A program made the position numbers and the translations under genes. From NCBI GenBank assembly GCA_036504055.1, contig DASXVU010000034.1, positions 1-64,000 of the forward strand: 64,000 nucleotides of DNA, read 5' to 3'. The DNA is from Methanomassiliicoccales archaeon (lineage in GTDB: Archaea > Thermoplasmatota > Thermoplasmata > Methanomassiliicoccales > UBA472). Below, in pieces: positions 27,126 through 35,727 of the stretch (positions within the stretch are counted from its first letter, which is position 1; each line of letters starts with the position of its first letter). Below the pieces are notes generated by a model, which saw only the letters and a program-made list of their open reading frames with translations, was not told the origin of the DNA and did no database searches.

Positions 27126-29501
27126 ATGGTTAAGGAACTTTCTCCGGAACAATGTCGTCGTGCTTGCCCCGAACTGCCATTCGATTGTAGGACAACAAAG
27201 GACCTGATACCTTCGAACAAGATCATAGGGCAAGACCGTGCAGTGAAGGCCCTGCAGTTCGGCCTTAGGATCAGAAGCAAGGGTTTCAACATTTACATAG
27301 CCGGGATGCCCGGGACCGGAAGACGGTCTGCGGCCGTTGATTTCGTCAAAGATCTGGCGAAGGATATGCCGGTGCCTCCTGATTGGGTATATGTCTACAA
27401 TTTCCATGAGGCATCGAAACCCAACGCCCTGGCCCTGCCAGCCGGCAAGGGTAAGGAGTTCAAGGACGACGTTGAGAAACTGGTCAGCGGAGTTCCGGTC
27501 GCGCTGAGGAACGCGTTCGAATCTGAAGAATACGCCAAGAAACGCCAGAACACCATGAAGGCGATAGAGGAGGAGAGGGAGCAGTTCACGAAAGAGATCA
27601 ACCGCATGACCTCGGAGGCGGGTTTCCAGATCCAGCAGAGCCCGATCGGCATGGTCCTGGTTCCCATCGTGGATGATAAGCCGCTCACCCCCGAGGAGTT
27701 CAACCAGTTGTCAAACGGTGTCAAGGAAAGAATGAAGGTAAAACAGGACGAGCTGCAGGCCAAACTGCAGAAACCTTTCATTCAGTTCCGTGAGCTCGAG
27801 GAGAAGGCGGAAAAGACGGTAGGGGACCTGAACCGCGAAGTGGCCATGTACGTGCTTGACCCCATGCTCTCGACCATCAAAAAGAAATATGGCAGCAATA
27901 ACGAGGTCATAGAATACATCGATGATGTTCTGAAGGACATACTGGACAATCTCGCCAAATTCCTAACACCGGTGAACAAGGAACAGCTCCCCTTCTTCAT
28001 GGAGGCCCCTGACCCGATGGCCAACTACAAGGTCAATCTGATCGTGGACAACTCTGAGCTAAAGGGAGCGCCGGTGGAGATAGAGCTAAACCCATCATAT
28101 TACAAGCTCTTCGGCGCCATCGAGAAGGAGGCCCGGTTCGGCGCATTGGTCACCAACTACACCATGATCCGGAGCGGACTGCTGCACAAGGCGAACGGCG
28201 GCTTCATCCTGATGCCTGTGGAAGGGCTGTTCACCGATCCGACCATCTGGATATCGTTAAAGCAGACCATCTCGAGCGAGAAGCTGGAGATCGAGGAGAA
28301 GGAGGCCAGGTTGGGTTTCATAGCCACGAAATCGCTCATGCCCGAGGCCATTCCTTTCGATACGAAGATCGTGATCATCGGTGACCCGAGGATCTATGAT
28401 ATCCTCTATACCGCGGACAAGGATTTCAAGGAGCTGTTCAAGATAAAGGCCGACTTCGATACCAGTATGGAACGCAACGATGAGAACATAAAGCAGTACG
28501 TCACCCAGATATGTTCCCTTTGTGCCAAGGAGAACCTTCTGCCGATCGACAGCACTGGGTTGGCGGCGATCATAGAATACTCATCCAGGTTAGCGGATGA
28601 CCAGAGCAAGCTCAGTACACAGTTCGCCACCATCTCAGACACGGTCCGGGAGGCTGATTTCTACGCCAGGGAGGCCAAGTCGGAAATCATCACCAAGGAG
28701 CACATCCAAAAACAGCTAGAAGAGAAGCTCTATCGATCGAACATGATCCAGGATAAGCTGGAGGAATTCATCGCCAAGGGGATAATTCTGATCGATACGG
28801 AGGAGAAGGCGGTCGGACAGGTAAACGGCCTGGCAGTGCTGGCCACCGGTGATTTCATGTTCGGTAACCCCTCCAGGATCACCGCCTCGATCGCCGTAGG
28901 CCGTGAGGGTGTGATGGACATAGAGCGTCAGGCACAGATGTCCGGACCGTCCCACACCAAGGGGGTCCTTATCCTCTCTGGATACCTGAACGACACCTAT
29001 GCCCGGGAAAAGCCGCTTTCTCTCTCGGCCCGGCTGGTCTTCGAACAGAACTATGGAGGGGTCGATGGAGATTCTGCATCATCCACCGAACTGTACAGCC
29101 TACTATCGGCGCTAGCAGACGCCCCCATCAAACAATACATCGCGGTCACCGGGAGCGTCAACCAGAAAGGGGAGGTCCAGGCGATCGGCGGGGTGAACGA
29201 GAAGGTCGAGGGGTTCTTCGAGATCTGCAAGGCCCGGGGACTGGACGGCAAGCAGGGCTGCATGATACCCAGTTCAAACGTTCAGCATCTGATGTTAAAG
29301 GAAGAGGTGATCGCCGCCATAAAGGCCAAAAAGTTCCATATCTGGCCGGTTAGCACAATCGCCGAGGGCATCGAGGTGTTGACCGACGTACCGGCAGGAA
29401 AGAGGAACGCCGACGGCACGTTCAAAAAGGATTCCATCAATGCACGGGTGCAGAAACGCCTGGACGATATGGCGGATCGGGTAAAGGAATACAAGGCCTG
29501 A
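27126..29501 (+). CDS. Lon-family protease with degenerate AAA domain
   Basis: 791 residues. The N-terminal AAA-type region starts IIGQDRAVKALQFGLRI; its Walker A (residues 60-67) reads GMPGTGRR, so the Lys and the following Thr/Ser are both Arg, and the Walker B segment is GGFILMPVEGLF, without Asp. A long helical insert (about 125-280) follows. The C-terminal protease domain is intact: the catalytic Ser in VDGDSASSTEL and the Lys in GGVNEKVEGF. The layout resembles the archaeal/bacterial LonB/LonC-like COG1067 group, some of which are ATP-independent. It should be a soluble serine-lysine protease, possibly in quality control. A small rhodanese gene follows 16 bases after it. Confidence 0.88.
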   Translation: MVKELSPEQCRRACPELPFDCRTTKDLIPSNKIIGQDRAVKALQFGLRIRSKGFNIYIAGMPGTGRRSAAVDFVKDLAKDMPVPPDWVYVYNFHEASKPNALALPAGKGKEFKDDVEKLVSGVPVALRNAFESEEYAKKRQNTMKAIEEEREQFTKEINRMTSEAGFQIQQSPIGMVLVPIVDDKPLTPEEFNQLSNGVKERMKVKQDELQAKLQKPFIQFRELEEKAEKTVGDLNREVAMYVLDPMLSTIKKKYGSNNEVIEYIDDVLKDILDNLAKFLTPVNKEQLPFFMEAPDPMANYKVNLIVDNSELKGAPVEIELNPSYYKLFGAIEKEARFGALVTNYTMIRSGLLHKANGGFILMPVEGLFTDPTIWISLKQTISSEKLEIEEKEARLGFIATKSLMPEAIPFDTKIVIIGDPRIYDILYTADKDFKELFKIKADFDTSMERNDENIKQYVTQICSLCAKENLLPIDSTGLAAIIEYSSRLADDQSKLSTQFATISDTVREADFYAREAKSEIITKEHIQKQLEEKLYRSNMIQDKLEEFIAKGIILIDTEEKAVGQVNGLAVLATGDFMFGNPSRITASIAVGREGVMDIERQAQMSGPSHTKGVLILSGYLNDTYAREKPLSLSARLVFEQNYGGVDGDSASSTELYSLLSALADAPIKQYIAVTGSVNQKGEVQAIGGVNEKVEGFFEICKARGLDGKQGCMIPSSNVQHLMLKEEVIAAIKAKKFHIWPVSTIAEGIEVLTDVPAGKRNADGTFKKDSINARVQKRLDDMADRVKEYKA

Positions 29502-29517
29502 TTATGGACGAAGTTCC

Positions 29518-29838
29518 ATGACCGGCGCCAGGTTCATCATGCCGGCCGAGCTCGAGAGGCTGATGCCGATGATCGAGAAGGGCGAATGCCTACTGCTGGA
29601 TATCCGCTCCTCGGCCGAATACCGTACCGGGCATATCGCAAGTGCCATGCTGATGCCGGTCGAAGAACTCGAGAAGCGTGCGGAGGAACTCGACAGAAGA
29701 AAGCCCCTGGTCATATATTGCCGCACTGGAAAACGTTGCCTTCGAGTGCTGCCATTACTCACCGGAGGAGACCAAGGCGAACTGCTGATACTTGAAGGCG
29801 GGTTGGAACGTTGGCCTGGCCGTCTGGTATCCGACTGA
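29518..29838 (+). CDS. Single-domain rhodanese-like protein
   Basis: 106 residues. The rhodanese fold is clear: LLLDIRSSAEYRTGHIASAMLMPVEEL, then PLVIYCRTGKRCLRVLPLL, where the Cys of YCRTGKR is the active site that carries persulfide. A six-residue loop CRTGKR suits sulfurtransferase activity. It follows the Lon-like gene after 16 bases on the same strand and is probably cotranscribed with it. Its stop codon abuts the convergent gene at 29839. Confidence 0.9.
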   Translation: MTGARFIMPAELERLMPMIEKGECLLLDIRSSAEYRTGHIASAMLMPVEELEKRAEELDRRKPLVIYCRTGKRCLRVLPLLTGGDQGELLILEGGLERWPGRLVSD

Positions 29839-30375
29839 TCACCAGGAGCGGAACAGGATTTCGGACCGGTCTAGGAGAGAACATACCCTTCTAGGGTCGA
29901 AATGGGGATTGACCTCCAGCACCGACATTATCAGTTCCTCCGGCCCCAAACCGATACGGTCCTCCAAGAAGAATGCCGTGGTCAGGATCGCCAGGTCCAT
30001 TTCATCATAGAGACCATAGGACCGGATGCAACAGTTCGCCCTTTCTTTGATCTCCATTGGGATATCGACCGAGACACCCCCGCGTGCGCTGATGCTGCTT
30101 CTGCCGTGCTCCTTCACTGCTGTCACCATGCCCGCCTCCACTGCCAGGCAGAGAGCGTTCTCTACCGATTCGGAGTAAGGTCCGTTCATAAAAAGGTCGA
30201 AAGCTAGACGAACATGGCCTTCTCTGGAGAGCAGATAGAACAGTTTCTGCAATCTGCTCCTTCCCATGGGTCGGACTGGTAACATGCGCTCGATCTCCCG
30301 CACGAAGTACGTAGCCAGCGCTGCCATCATATGTTCTGTTTCCAAGCCGTCACGCTCCCTGACAATTGATCTCAT
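29839..30375 (-). CDS. Uncharacterised protein, Panacea/SocA-like fold possible
   Basis: 178 residues, mostly helical. The segment GRSRLQKLFYLLSREGHVRLAFDLFMNGPYSESVENAL resembles the Panacea/SocA (DUF4065) core, in which a 'LQKLLY' helix is followed by a 'GPYS' turn. That family includes antitoxin chaperones and DNA-associated proteins, but no toxin gene is adjacent. The rest shows no recognisable motif. The assignment is a weak resemblance. It converges on the rhodanese gene and is divergent from the PPC-domain gene, with about 193 bases between. Confidence 0.6.
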   Translation of the reverse strand: MRSIVRERDGLETEHMMAALATYFVREIERMLPVRPMGRSRLQKLFYLLSREGHVRLAFDLFMNGPYSESVENALCLAVEAGMVTAVKEHGRSSISARGGVSVDIPMEIKERANCCIRSYGLYDEMDLAILTTAFFLEDRIGLGPEELIMSVLEVNPHFDPRRVCSLLDRSEILFRSW

Positions 30376-30568
30376 GTCCGCTTCGATGATCTAGAATATC
30401 GACACGGGGTTATCCCCATTGCCGTGAGAGGGGGACGAAAGTGAGTGTTGAGCGCCGACACTGGAATATCCGAGCTGGGTACGACATCAAAAGGAAGGTT
30501 TCCTCCCTGAAAGTGGGGAGCGGGCCAAAATTGGTATTTACTGATGGCATTCCGGTAATAGGTGTGAA

Positions 30569-31012
30569 ATGAAATACTCAGAAGCAAGGCAAGGTCGGGT
30601 GTTCGTTCTGAGGCTGGAGGATGGAGAAATAATTCATGAGGCCGTCGAGAGCTTCGCCGAGGAGAAGGCCATCAAAGCCGCCGCCGTCATCGTTCTGGGA
30701 GGAGCTGATAAAGGCAGCAACCTGGTCGTAGGGCCGGAGGATGGGCGTTCGGAGAAGATAAAACCGATGAAGACGGTCCTAGGGGATGTTCATGAGATGA
30801 CAGGAACTGGAACCATCTTCCTGGATGAAGAGGGGGTGCCCAAATTGCATATGCACATCTCCACCGGTCGCAACGAGAGGGCGATCACCGGATGCGTACG
30901 CAACGGGGTCAAGGTCTGGCTAGTCGCCGAAGTGGTCATTTTCGAATTGATCGATTCGAGTGCGACACGCAAACTCGACAAAGCGACTGGATTCGAATTG
31001 CTCGAACCCTGA
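30569..31012 (+). CDS. PPC/DUF296-domain protein
   Basis: 147 residues with the compact PCC/PPC fold: VFVLRLEDGEIIHEAVESFAEEKAIKAA, ending with the conserved LHMHISTGRNER (two His, Arg) and GCVRNGVKVWLVAEVVIFEL. In plants this domain occurs with AT-hooks; in prokaryotes it stands alone and forms trimers, with a suspected metal site at the HxH motif. The function in archaea is not known. It is the first of two same-direction genes; the 102-residue gene follows 53 bases later. Confidence 0.87.
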   Translation: MKYSEARQGRVFVLRLEDGEIIHEAVESFAEEKAIKAAAVIVLGGADKGSNLVVGPEDGRSEKIKPMKTVLGDVHEMTGTGTIFLDEEGVPKLHMHISTGRNERAITGCVRNGVKVWLVAEVVIFELIDSSATRKLDKATGFELLEP

Positions 31013-31065
31013 GCAGTAATGATTATTAGGCGGCAGGCCGAATCTCTCATCCTGAGGTAAGGCGG

Positions 31066-31374
31066 TTGAGCCTAGAGCAATGGTATGTGTCCAAGATGGT
31101 AAAGGGACTCAACAGTGATGAAAAGCAGTCAATGGTCAGAATGATCACCGAGGAGTTCATCTCCAGCATGAGCCCGCAAGAAAGAAAGGAGATGGTGAGG
31201 ATGGTCCTCCCAGATATCGTGGATCGGCTGATGATAGGAATGACCCATGACGACAGAAAAGAGTTGATCGGGAGCATTATGCCCTTGATGCTCGCGCAAT
31301 TAGGGAATACCAAGGAGGAGGCTCGTGACAAGAGGAACAGCAAAGCCCACCCCGAAGGAAATGAACATCTATGA
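31066..31374 (+). CDS. Small helical hypothetical protein
   Basis: 102 residues, methionine- and charge-rich, all-helical in appearance. Two near-repeats are visible: LNSDEKQSMVRMITEEFISSM and MSPQERKEMVRMVLPDIVDRLM, then MTHDDRKELIGSIMPLMLAQL; each begins with an acidic/polar cap and ends in a hydrophobic run. This three-unit pattern could be a helical bundle. I recognise no family. The start is TTG, preceded by a GAGGTAAGG ribosome site. Confidence 0.6.
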   Translation: MSLEQWYVSKMVKGLNSDEKQSMVRMITEEFISSMSPQERKEMVRMVLPDIVDRLMIGMTHDDRKELIGSIMPLMLAQLGNTKEEARDKRNSKAHPEGNEHL

Positions 31375-31428
31375 CCGGTTAGTTCCCTGAACGTAGCCCT
31401 TCCGGATAGACCAACGATCGTCGACCGG

Positions 31429-32889
31429 TCAAACTTGAATGCTATTTTCTAAATGGGCTTCGGCGGCCTCGATCATCAAGGATATCTGCTGTTTGAGCTT
31501 GGTCTCATCGGCCATGCCATCAGCCACCGTCAATGCCTTCTGGAGAAAGCCTTTCTCCACCCTATGCTCGTTCGAATCGTGTGCGAGATCGGCCATGAGC
31601 ATCAGTTCCTCGAGCAGGTCCGGCGCATCATCCGTCCTCTTCGAAGCGATCGCCAACGATTCCTCGAACGCCCTGTGGCCTTCCTCCTTCCTCCTCATAA
31701 GGGCATAAGATGAGCCGAGATAGGCACAGACCACCGACTCTCTGGCCGGATTTAACGTCTTTCTAGAAGAATCAAGTGAACGGAGGAAGGACTCTGCGGC
31801 CTTCCGGGGTTTGTCGTTCGCTAGGTAGAGTATTCCGAGAGTGAGCGCCATCTGATCCTTGTGCTCGGCCTCCATAGGCAGGTTCTTGATGCTTTCTAAG
31901 CAGAGTTCCAACGCGAACTGCGGCCTTCCGTCCCTCACGTGCGCCTCAATGGCCTTGAGCATCTTTTCCGGGGCCTGGACCATATCGCGGTAGTAGTCGC
32001 CTAACAGAAGTACCGAACGGGTAGCGTATGCCGGACCCAGTTGCAGTTTGTATTCCTGGTCCATCATTTCGTGGCGGGAGCCATGTTCCATCTCCCGGAA
32101 CATCCTGAGGCCCATCGCTTGCATGATCAGAAAATGCAGCGTCTCGGGGACCATGACCCGGTCCTGGATGGCAAACAGGATCCACGATGTCCGGTCGTCC
32201 GGAAGACCCATCTTTGCGGTGACCTCCATTGCTTTTCTGTCCAAGATTTCCTGGAAATCTGAAAGCGATTCCAATGAGATAGGGTCCACCCCTCTAAGCC
32301 TTAGCCCGTGGTCCACCAGTTCCTGCATCAAGGCAATGAAGCCCTCCTCACTGTCCACGTCCTTGGACACAGCAGACCAACGTACGCAGGTCAGTGCGGT
32401 ATCTAGGTCGTCCAGTTGCACGATGTCCGATTCCACGTCCTTTAGCTGGAGCGGGCAGCTCTTCTGTTCGCCGAACCTAACGTCCCCTAACTTGAAGAAG
32501 AGCTCTGGATACAATCCGAGGAGCCTGTCCCTCTCCTTTCCGTCATAACTGTTTCCCGGGAACATCAGGTCGACCGCCACCTCGGCGGCAAGAGCCTCAA
32601 GGTCCCCAGCGAACCAGGATTTGGATTTCAGGCGTTTGGTCACCTCACGGAACAGCCCTAGGTCAGACGACATCGACACCAGCATATCGTCCTCGGCCAC
32701 TGCGTTGGCGAGGAACTCCCGTCTTTTCAGCGCCGGAAGTCCTGCGAATTGTGGGGAAGCGCATTGAACGAACTTCTCATGGAGATCCCCCCAATTCCTC
32801 ATGAAATCGAAATATCGGGTGAACTCTTGGAATGGAAAACTGTTGTAGAGATCTCCCATCGCATTCACCTCTTCCATGTCTCCTTCCAC
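31429..32889 (-). CDS. Large helical repeat (TPR-like) protein
   Basis: 486 residues. The N-terminal half (1-290) is acidic and unrecognised. The C-terminal part has tetratricopeptide-type helices: PQFALELCLESIKNLPMEAEHKDQMALTLGILYLANDKPRKAAESFLRSLDSS and VCAYLGSSYALMRRKEEGHRAFEESLAIASKR. It is probably a scaffold for protein contacts in the cytoplasm. No partner is suggested by the surroundings. An alternative start five codons in (ATG 32877) is possible. It is divergent from the exonuclease III gene; a palindrome lies between (32899-32911). Confidence 0.75.
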   Translation of the reverse strand: MEGDMEEVNAMGDLYNSFPFQEFTRYFDFMRNWGDLHEKFVQCASPQFAGLPALKRREFLANAVAEDDMLVSMSSDLGLFREVTKRLKSKSWFAGDLEALAAEVAVDLMFPGNSYDGKERDRLLGLYPELFFKLGDVRFGEQKSCPLQLKDVESDIVQLDDLDTALTCVRWSAVSKDVDSEEGFIALMQELVDHGLRLRGVDPISLESLSDFQEILDRKAMEVTAKMGLPDDRTSWILFAIQDRVMVPETLHFLIMQAMGLRMFREMEHGSRHEMMDQEYKLQLGPAYATRSVLLLGDYYRDMVQAPEKMLKAIEAHVRDGRPQFALELCLESIKNLPMEAEHKDQMALTLGILYLANDKPRKAAESFLRSLDSSRKTLNPARESVVCAYLGSSYALMRRKEEGHRAFEESLAIASKRTDDAPDLLEELMLMADLAHDSNEHRVEKGFLQKALTVADGMADETKLKQQISLMIEAAEAHLENSIQV

Positions 32890-32898
32890 CGATTAAAG

Positions 32899-32911
32899 TG
32901 TAGCAACTACA
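32899..32911. promoter_or_regulatory. Palindrome in a divergent promoter region
   Basis: TGTAG-CAA-CTACA: perfect five-base arms with a three-base spacer. It sits 10 bases upstream of the TPR-like gene start and directly before an AT-rich TTTATATT run (32913-32920) that could be the exonuclease III TATA box. Placement suggests a repressor site, but the binder is unknown. Confidence 0.4.
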
Positions 32912-32993
32912 ATTTATATTTGGAGTATGGAGGACGACTCTTGATAACGACCACAAGGAATATTCTTTACCTCCAGTGCCCCTTTCTTGATCC

Positions 32994-33758
32994 ATGCGCT
33001 TGGTGTGTTGGAACGTGAACGGGATCAGGGCGGCCTATCGGAAGGGGTTGCTGGAGTGGATCCGCAAGGATTCGCCGGACATCCTTTGCCTTCAGGAGAT
33101 AAAGGCCAGCTGTGAACAGTTGCCAAAGGATCTTTGCGATATCCCAGGTTATGAACCGTATTTCACTTCGGCTGAAGAGCGCACAGGATATAGCGGCGTG
33201 GCTCTCTACACCAGGGCCCACCCGGAAAAGGTCGATTACGGCATCGGGATCGATCGGTTCGACACGGAGGGCAGGACGATGATAGCCCACTATCCAGATT
33301 TTGTCCTGTGTAACATCTACTTCCCCAACGGCAAGGCTTCCCCGGAACGGTTGAGGTACAAGATGGACTACTATGAGGAGTTCCTCCGATACGTCAATGA
33401 ACTGAGGTCTAAGGGAAGATCGGTGGTCATATGCGGGGACATCAACACCGCCCACAAGGAGATCGACATCGCCAGACCGAAGGACAATATGAAACGGTCT
33501 GGTTTTCTGCCGGAAGAAAGGGAATGGATGGACCGGCTAGTTGCCAACGGATTCATTGATACATTCCGGGAACAGCATCCAGGAGAGGTGAAGTGGTCCT
33601 GGTGGGACCAGAAGACGCGCGCCAGGGAAAGGAACGTGGGCTGGCGGATCGACTATTTCTTTGTCAGCGCAGACCTGATGCCACGTGTGTCCAATTCCTT
33701 CATCGAGGATCAAGTGACCGGTTCAGACCACTGTCCAGTGGGCATCGAGATGGAATAG
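32994..33758 (+). CDS. xth: Exodeoxyribonuclease III (AP endonuclease)
   Basis: 254 residues of the exonuclease III/APE1 family. Catalytic parts are intact: RLVCWNVNGIRAA, ILCLQEIKA (metal-binding Glu), YSGVALYTR, ICGDINTAHKEID (Asp-x-Asn), and the closing TGSDHCPVGI (Asp-His). It should cut DNA 5' to abasic sites, in base-excision repair with the glycosylase at 7488. A TATA-like TTTATATT element lies about 75 bases upstream of the ATG. Confidence 0.95.
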   Translation: MRLVCWNVNGIRAAYRKGLLEWIRKDSPDILCLQEIKASCEQLPKDLCDIPGYEPYFTSAEERTGYSGVALYTRAHPEKVDYGIGIDRFDTEGRTMIAHYPDFVLCNIYFPNGKASPERLRYKMDYYEEFLRYVNELRSKGRSVVICGDINTAHKEIDIARPKDNMKRSGFLPEEREWMDRLVANGFIDTFREQHPGEVKWSWWDQKTRARERNVGWRIDYFFVSADLMPRVSNSFIEDQVTGSDHCPVGIEME

Positions 33759-33883
33759 TCGACCGGAGTGACTTGGTAACAACAGAAGGGAACATCATTC
33801 ATGTATGATGGCAGATGGCAATTTATGCGATGTTCAGGACTACGAAGGAAGCCGCCATGATTTAATAACCGAGGAGGGACTGT

Positions 33884-35083
33884 ATGCAGCCAGAAGGTGC
33901 TGATTTGAAAGAGCCGAAACAAGTTGCTCTTGTCGCATGTGAGGGTTATGGCCGGGACCTGGCACTCGACGCGGTCAAACGCTCCGTGGACCTGATCGGG
34001 GGCATAGGACATTTTGCGAAACCTGGACAGCGGGTTCTCCTGAAGCCGAACATACTGATGCCTTCCACGGCTGACAAGTGCGTGGTGACACATCCTGACA
34101 TCGTCTATGCGGTGGCCAAGTTGTTGGTCGACAACGGCTGCAAAGTGATCATCGCTGAGAGCCCAGGAGCAGGGATGGTGTACAGCGCAGCGAACCTTAG
34201 GAAGGCATACGAGAAGGTCGGCTATGACCAGGTCGCAAAGGACCTGGGGATAGAGCTCAACGAGGACGTGGGGGCACGGGATGTGGCCAACCCCAACGGC
34301 GTTTTGATGAAGCGGCTGAGGCTCATCGAGCCGGTCTTCAACGTCGATGCCGTCGTGGTCGTTTCCAAAATGAAGACGCACCTTTTCACGTATATGACCG
34401 GGGCCGCCAAGAACGCGTTCGGCCTGGTGCCTGGAATGGAGAAGCCCACCTTCCATGCCAGATTGCAGAGGACCGAAGAGTTTGCCAGGATGATTGTGGA
34501 CATCAACGAATTCGTCAAACCGACCTTGGAGATCATGGACGCGGTGGACGCGATGGAAGGTGATGGGCCCCAGTCGGGAACTCCAAGGCATGTTGGGGCG
34601 ATCCTGGCCAGCGGATCCTATTCCGCGCTCGATGTGGTGGCCTCAAGGATCATGTCGATCGATCCGACCGAGATATGCACGATAAGGGCAGCGGTCGAGC
34701 GCGGGCTTCTGGCCGAAGATCTTTCGGATGTGGAAGTGATCGGCGAAGAGCTGGATAGATTCGTCGTCCCGGACTATCAAAGGCCGTCGACCTTCATGGG
34801 CAGGAAAAGGAGCGGGGGGAGGACGATGAAGGCTATGATGTCCCTGATCAAGGTCTATGCCCTGAGACCGAGCATCGTAAGGTCCATGTGTGTTGGGTGC
34901 GGCAAGTGCTACCGCGGTTGCCCGATGAAGGCGATCAGCATGAAGGACGGCAAGGCCAAGGTCGACCAAAGCAAGTGCATCCGCTGCTATTCCTGCCACG
35001 AGTTCTGCGATAGCCATGCCATACTCCTTAGGAGAAGCCTTGGCGGAAAGGCCATGGCCGTTTTCATGGAGAGAAAGAAGTGA
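33884..35083 (+). CDS. DUF362 protein with C-terminal 2[4Fe-4S] ferredoxin domain
   Basis: 399 residues. The DUF362 part (about 10-290) includes VLLKPNILMPSTADKCVVTHPDIV, VVVVSKMKTHLFTYMTGAAKNAFGLVPG and EIMDAVDAMEGDGPQSGTPR, the usual core. The C-terminal part has two cluster motifs, CVGCGKCYRGCP and CIRCYSCHEFC, for two [4Fe-4S] clusters. DUF362 proteins are iron-sulfur proteins of unknown role, common in anaerobes and linked to redox metabolism. It is soluble. The HNH gene follows after 25 bases on the same strand. Confidence 0.9.
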   Translation: MQPEGADLKEPKQVALVACEGYGRDLALDAVKRSVDLIGGIGHFAKPGQRVLLKPNILMPSTADKCVVTHPDIVYAVAKLLVDNGCKVIIAESPGAGMVYSAANLRKAYEKVGYDQVAKDLGIELNEDVGARDVANPNGVLMKRLRLIEPVFNVDAVVVVSKMKTHLFTYMTGAAKNAFGLVPGMEKPTFHARLQRTEEFARMIVDINEFVKPTLEIMDAVDAMEGDGPQSGTPRHVGAILASGSYSALDVVASRIMSIDPTEICTIRAAVERGLLAEDLSDVEVIGEELDRFVVPDYQRPSTFMGRKRSGGRTMKAMMSLIKVYALRPSIVRSMCVGCGKCYRGCPMKAISMKDGKAKVDQSKCIRCYSCHEFCDSHAILLRRSLGGKAMAVFMERKK

Positions 35084-35108
35084 TAGCGGACGGCTGAGGG
35101 ATGAGCAC

Positions 35109-35720
35109 GTGAAGGGTTGCCACTTCCAGGATGTTCCAAGAAGGAAGAGCGTTTGCCTAAGGGTCCTGTGCCAGCAACGGGAACGCCAGCCGCATTATCG
35201 CACCTGCGACGAGCATCGAGAAGAAAGATGCCAGTATCGGGCGTGGGACGTCGATGTTAGGTTGGAGGTCGTCAGGCAGCGATCTCTGTTGACAGATTCC
35301 TGCCCCGGCTGTAACGGCAGGCACGAAAACCTGGCGGAACAATATGGATGCGTCTGCCGCTGCCGGATGGAGGAGGCGTTCAGAAGCTCACCCGCGTACC
35401 TTGAGGCGGGGAGCGTGGACGATCTTTTCGAAGCTGCGCCGCTGATGATCAGGGCTAACATGTGGAGGAAGCTCCGGAATGCCGTTGTGGAGCGGGATAG
35501 GGGCGTCTGTCAGGATTGCGGGAGGGAGCTTACCCACCTGCCGAAATGGTACACCGAGGTTCATCACATTATCCCCCGGATACGTGGTGGCGGCGATCAT
35601 CCGGCGAATCTGAAAACGCTGTGCATCGAATGCCATCGTAAGTACACGGACGAGATGCTGCTCTCCCGTATCGAACGCACCGATGAGGCCTACCAGGCGG
35701 CAATCCTATTCAAGAAGTAG
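35109..35720 (+). CDS. HNH endonuclease-domain protein
   Basis: About 203 residues from GTG 35109, preceded by a strong GAGGGATG ribosome site. The N-terminal half has scattered cysteines (CPGCNG, CVCRCR) that could bind zinc. The C-terminal half is an HNH domain: CQDCGREL, TEVHHIIPRIRGGGDHPANLKTLCIECH, with the His-His, the Asn, and a zinc site of two CxxC pairs. It should be a nuclease; the target is not known. It is convergent with the radical-SAM gene, seven bases apart. An open frame extends to 35016 inside the previous gene and is not used. Confidence 0.82.
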   Translation: MKGCHFQDVPRRKSVCLRVLCQQRERQPHYRTCDEHREERCQYRAWDVDVRLEVVRQRSLLTDSCPGCNGRHENLAEQYGCVCRCRMEEAFRSSPAYLEAGSVDDLFEAAPLMIRANMWRKLRNAVVERDRGVCQDCGRELTHLPKWYTEVHHIIPRIRGGGDHPANLKTLCIECHRKYTDEMLLSRIERTDEAYQAAILFKK

Positions 35721-35727
35721 GCCGGGC

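Noticed and set aside
34889-35018. C-x2-C-H in the DUF362 ferredoxin (CYSCH) and C-x2-C-H in the HNH protein (CIECH) as heme c sites
   Set aside because: Both proteins are cytoplasmic with no signal peptide, and the motifs fit an iron-sulfur cluster and a zinc site.
35016-35108. HNH protein beginning inside the DUF362 gene
   Set aside because: The 31 residues are the shadow of the ferredoxin domain; a GTG with a strong GAGGGATG ribosome site lies after the DUF362 stop.
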